Below the pieces are notes generated by a model. That model ran no database searches and was not told where the DNA came from. It saw only the letters and a program-made list of their open reading frames with translations. From Gammaproteobacteria bacterium (lineage in GTDB: Bacteria; Pseudomonadota; Gammaproteobacteria; Natronospirales; REEB76), in contig DAHVFI010000364.1 of assembly GCA_027317045.1 (NCBI GenBank), forward strand, positions 1-6,528: a stretch of DNA of 6,528 bases, read 5' to 3'. Positions 5,958 through 6,528 of this stretch are shown here, one piece after another (position 1 is the stretch's first letter; every line of letters begins with the position of its first letter). The position numbers were made by a program, and so were the translations under genes.

Positions 5958-6528
5958 TTAGGCCTCGGGTTCCTCGCCCAGCACGCCCTTGTTCATAAAC
6001 AGCGTGCGTTCCGCTTTGGCGGCGGCATGCGGATCGTGGGTCACCATGATGATGGTCTTGCCGTGCTCCTTATTAAGGAGCTGCAGCAGTTCCAGGATCT
6101 CGTCGCCGGCCTTGCGGTCCAGGTCGCCGGTGGGCTCGTCGCACAGCAGGATGGTGGGATCGGTGACGATGGCGCGGGCGATGCCGACGCGCTGCTCCTG
6201 TCCGCCGGAGAGTTCCGCCGGTTTGTGCTTGGCTCGATCCTCCAGGCCCACCAGCGTGAGTGCCGCCATGGCGCGCTTTTTGCGCTCGGCTGCGCTGAGC
6301 TTGGTGAGCATTAACGGCAAGGCAACATTCTGTTCGGCGCTGAGCACCGGCAGCAGGTGATACAGCTGGAACACGAAGCCCACGTGGCGCGCGCGCCATG
6401 CCGACAGGGCGCTGTCGCTCAGCGTATGGATCGGCTGGCCGTCAATGATGACTTCACCGGCGGTGGGCCGGTCCAGGCCACCAAGGATGTTCATGAGGGT
6501 GGTCTTGCCGGACCCGGACGGCCCCATG
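5958..6528 (-). CDS. ABC transporter ATP-binding protein, MacB/LolD class (5' end outside window)
   Basis: This is the cytoplasmic ATPase that would power the permeases downstream. The visible 189 residues start at the Walker A motif (GPSGSGKT). They continue with the Q-loop (Gln54 in VFQLYHLLP), the signature LSGGQ (106-110), Walker B plus catalytic Glu (ILLCDEP, Asp130-Glu131), the D-loop GDLD and the H-loop His164 (MVTHDP), so the catalytic set is complete. The Met at 6525-6527 is internal: in this family about 35-45 residues, including the A-loop, precede Walker A, so the true start lies beyond the right edge. The short length and the 'FQ..HLLP.LSA.QNV' stretch fit the LolD/MacB/FtsE-type subfamily that pairs with FtsX-domain permeases. 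The gene ends in TAA four bases before the GTG start of P1, which indicates an operon. It is the only ATPase visible for four permeases. Family assignment is firm; the substrate is unknown. Confidence 0.96.
   Translation of the reverse strand, partial: MGPSGSGKTTLMNILGGLDRPTAGEVIIDGQPIHTLSDSALSAWRARHVGFVFQLYHLLPVLSAEQNVALPLMLTKLSAAERKKRAMAALTLVGLEDRAKHKPAELSGGQEQRVGIARAIVTDPTILLCDEPTGDLDRKAGDEILELLQLLNKEHGKTIIMVTHDPHAAAKAERTLFMNKGVLGEEPEA
5963..5967 (-). promoter_or_regulatory. Ribosome binding site supporting the GTG start of P1
   Basis: The minus strand reads CGAGG, 9 bases before GTG, within the last codons of the ATPase gene. Together with the alignment to P3, this supports the GTG rather than the in-frame ATG six codons later. 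Confidence 0.5.

Noticed and set aside
5114..5998. Long plus-strand frame antisense to P1 (294 codons)
   Set aside because: It mirrors the codon structure of P1, is His/Arg-rich without domains, and overlaps a well-supported permease gene throughout.

Overview
The window shows a minus-strand gene cluster from a Gram-negative, GC-rich bacterium. A gammaproteobacterium related to the pseudomonads or Xanthomonadales is my best guess. The reasons are MacB/FtsX-type permeases with large periplasmic domains, an outer-membrane-type lipoprotein signal, and a REP-like palindrome with GTGGGAGCGG termini. No marker gene allows a firmer placement.

Layout, read in the direction of transcription (right to left): (1) the 3' part of an ABC transporter ATPase gene, cut by the right window edge just upstream of its Walker A motif; (2) permease P1; (3) permease P2; (4) permease P3; (5) permease P4; (6) a lipoprotein of the DUF2459/TIGR02117 family; (7) about 480 bases at the left end with no convincing complete gene, holding a REP-like inverted repeat and a possible remnant of a helix-turn-helix gene running off the left edge.

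The main point is the permease arrangement. P1 and P3 are paralogues of one type, and P2 and P4 are paralogues of another, so the cluster reads ATPase-[P1-P2]-[P3-P4]. The partners in each pair are separated by exactly 2 untranslated bases, while the two pairs are separated by 75 bases. This looks like duplication of a two-gene permease cassette followed by strong divergence, with only one ATPase visible. The simplest model is two heterodimeric type VII (MacB/LolCDE-like) permease complexes, P1P2 and P3P4, both powered by the same ATPase. Their substrate cannot be read from sequence. No periplasmic adaptor (MacA/HlyD type) lies in the window, though one could lie upstream.

The lipoprotein follows P4 after a 57-base, AT-richer gap. 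It carries a conserved His near the N-terminus and a conserved Cys near the C-terminus, an order that resembles permuted papain-fold hydrolases. It may work with the transporter at the outer membrane, or simply be a neighbour.
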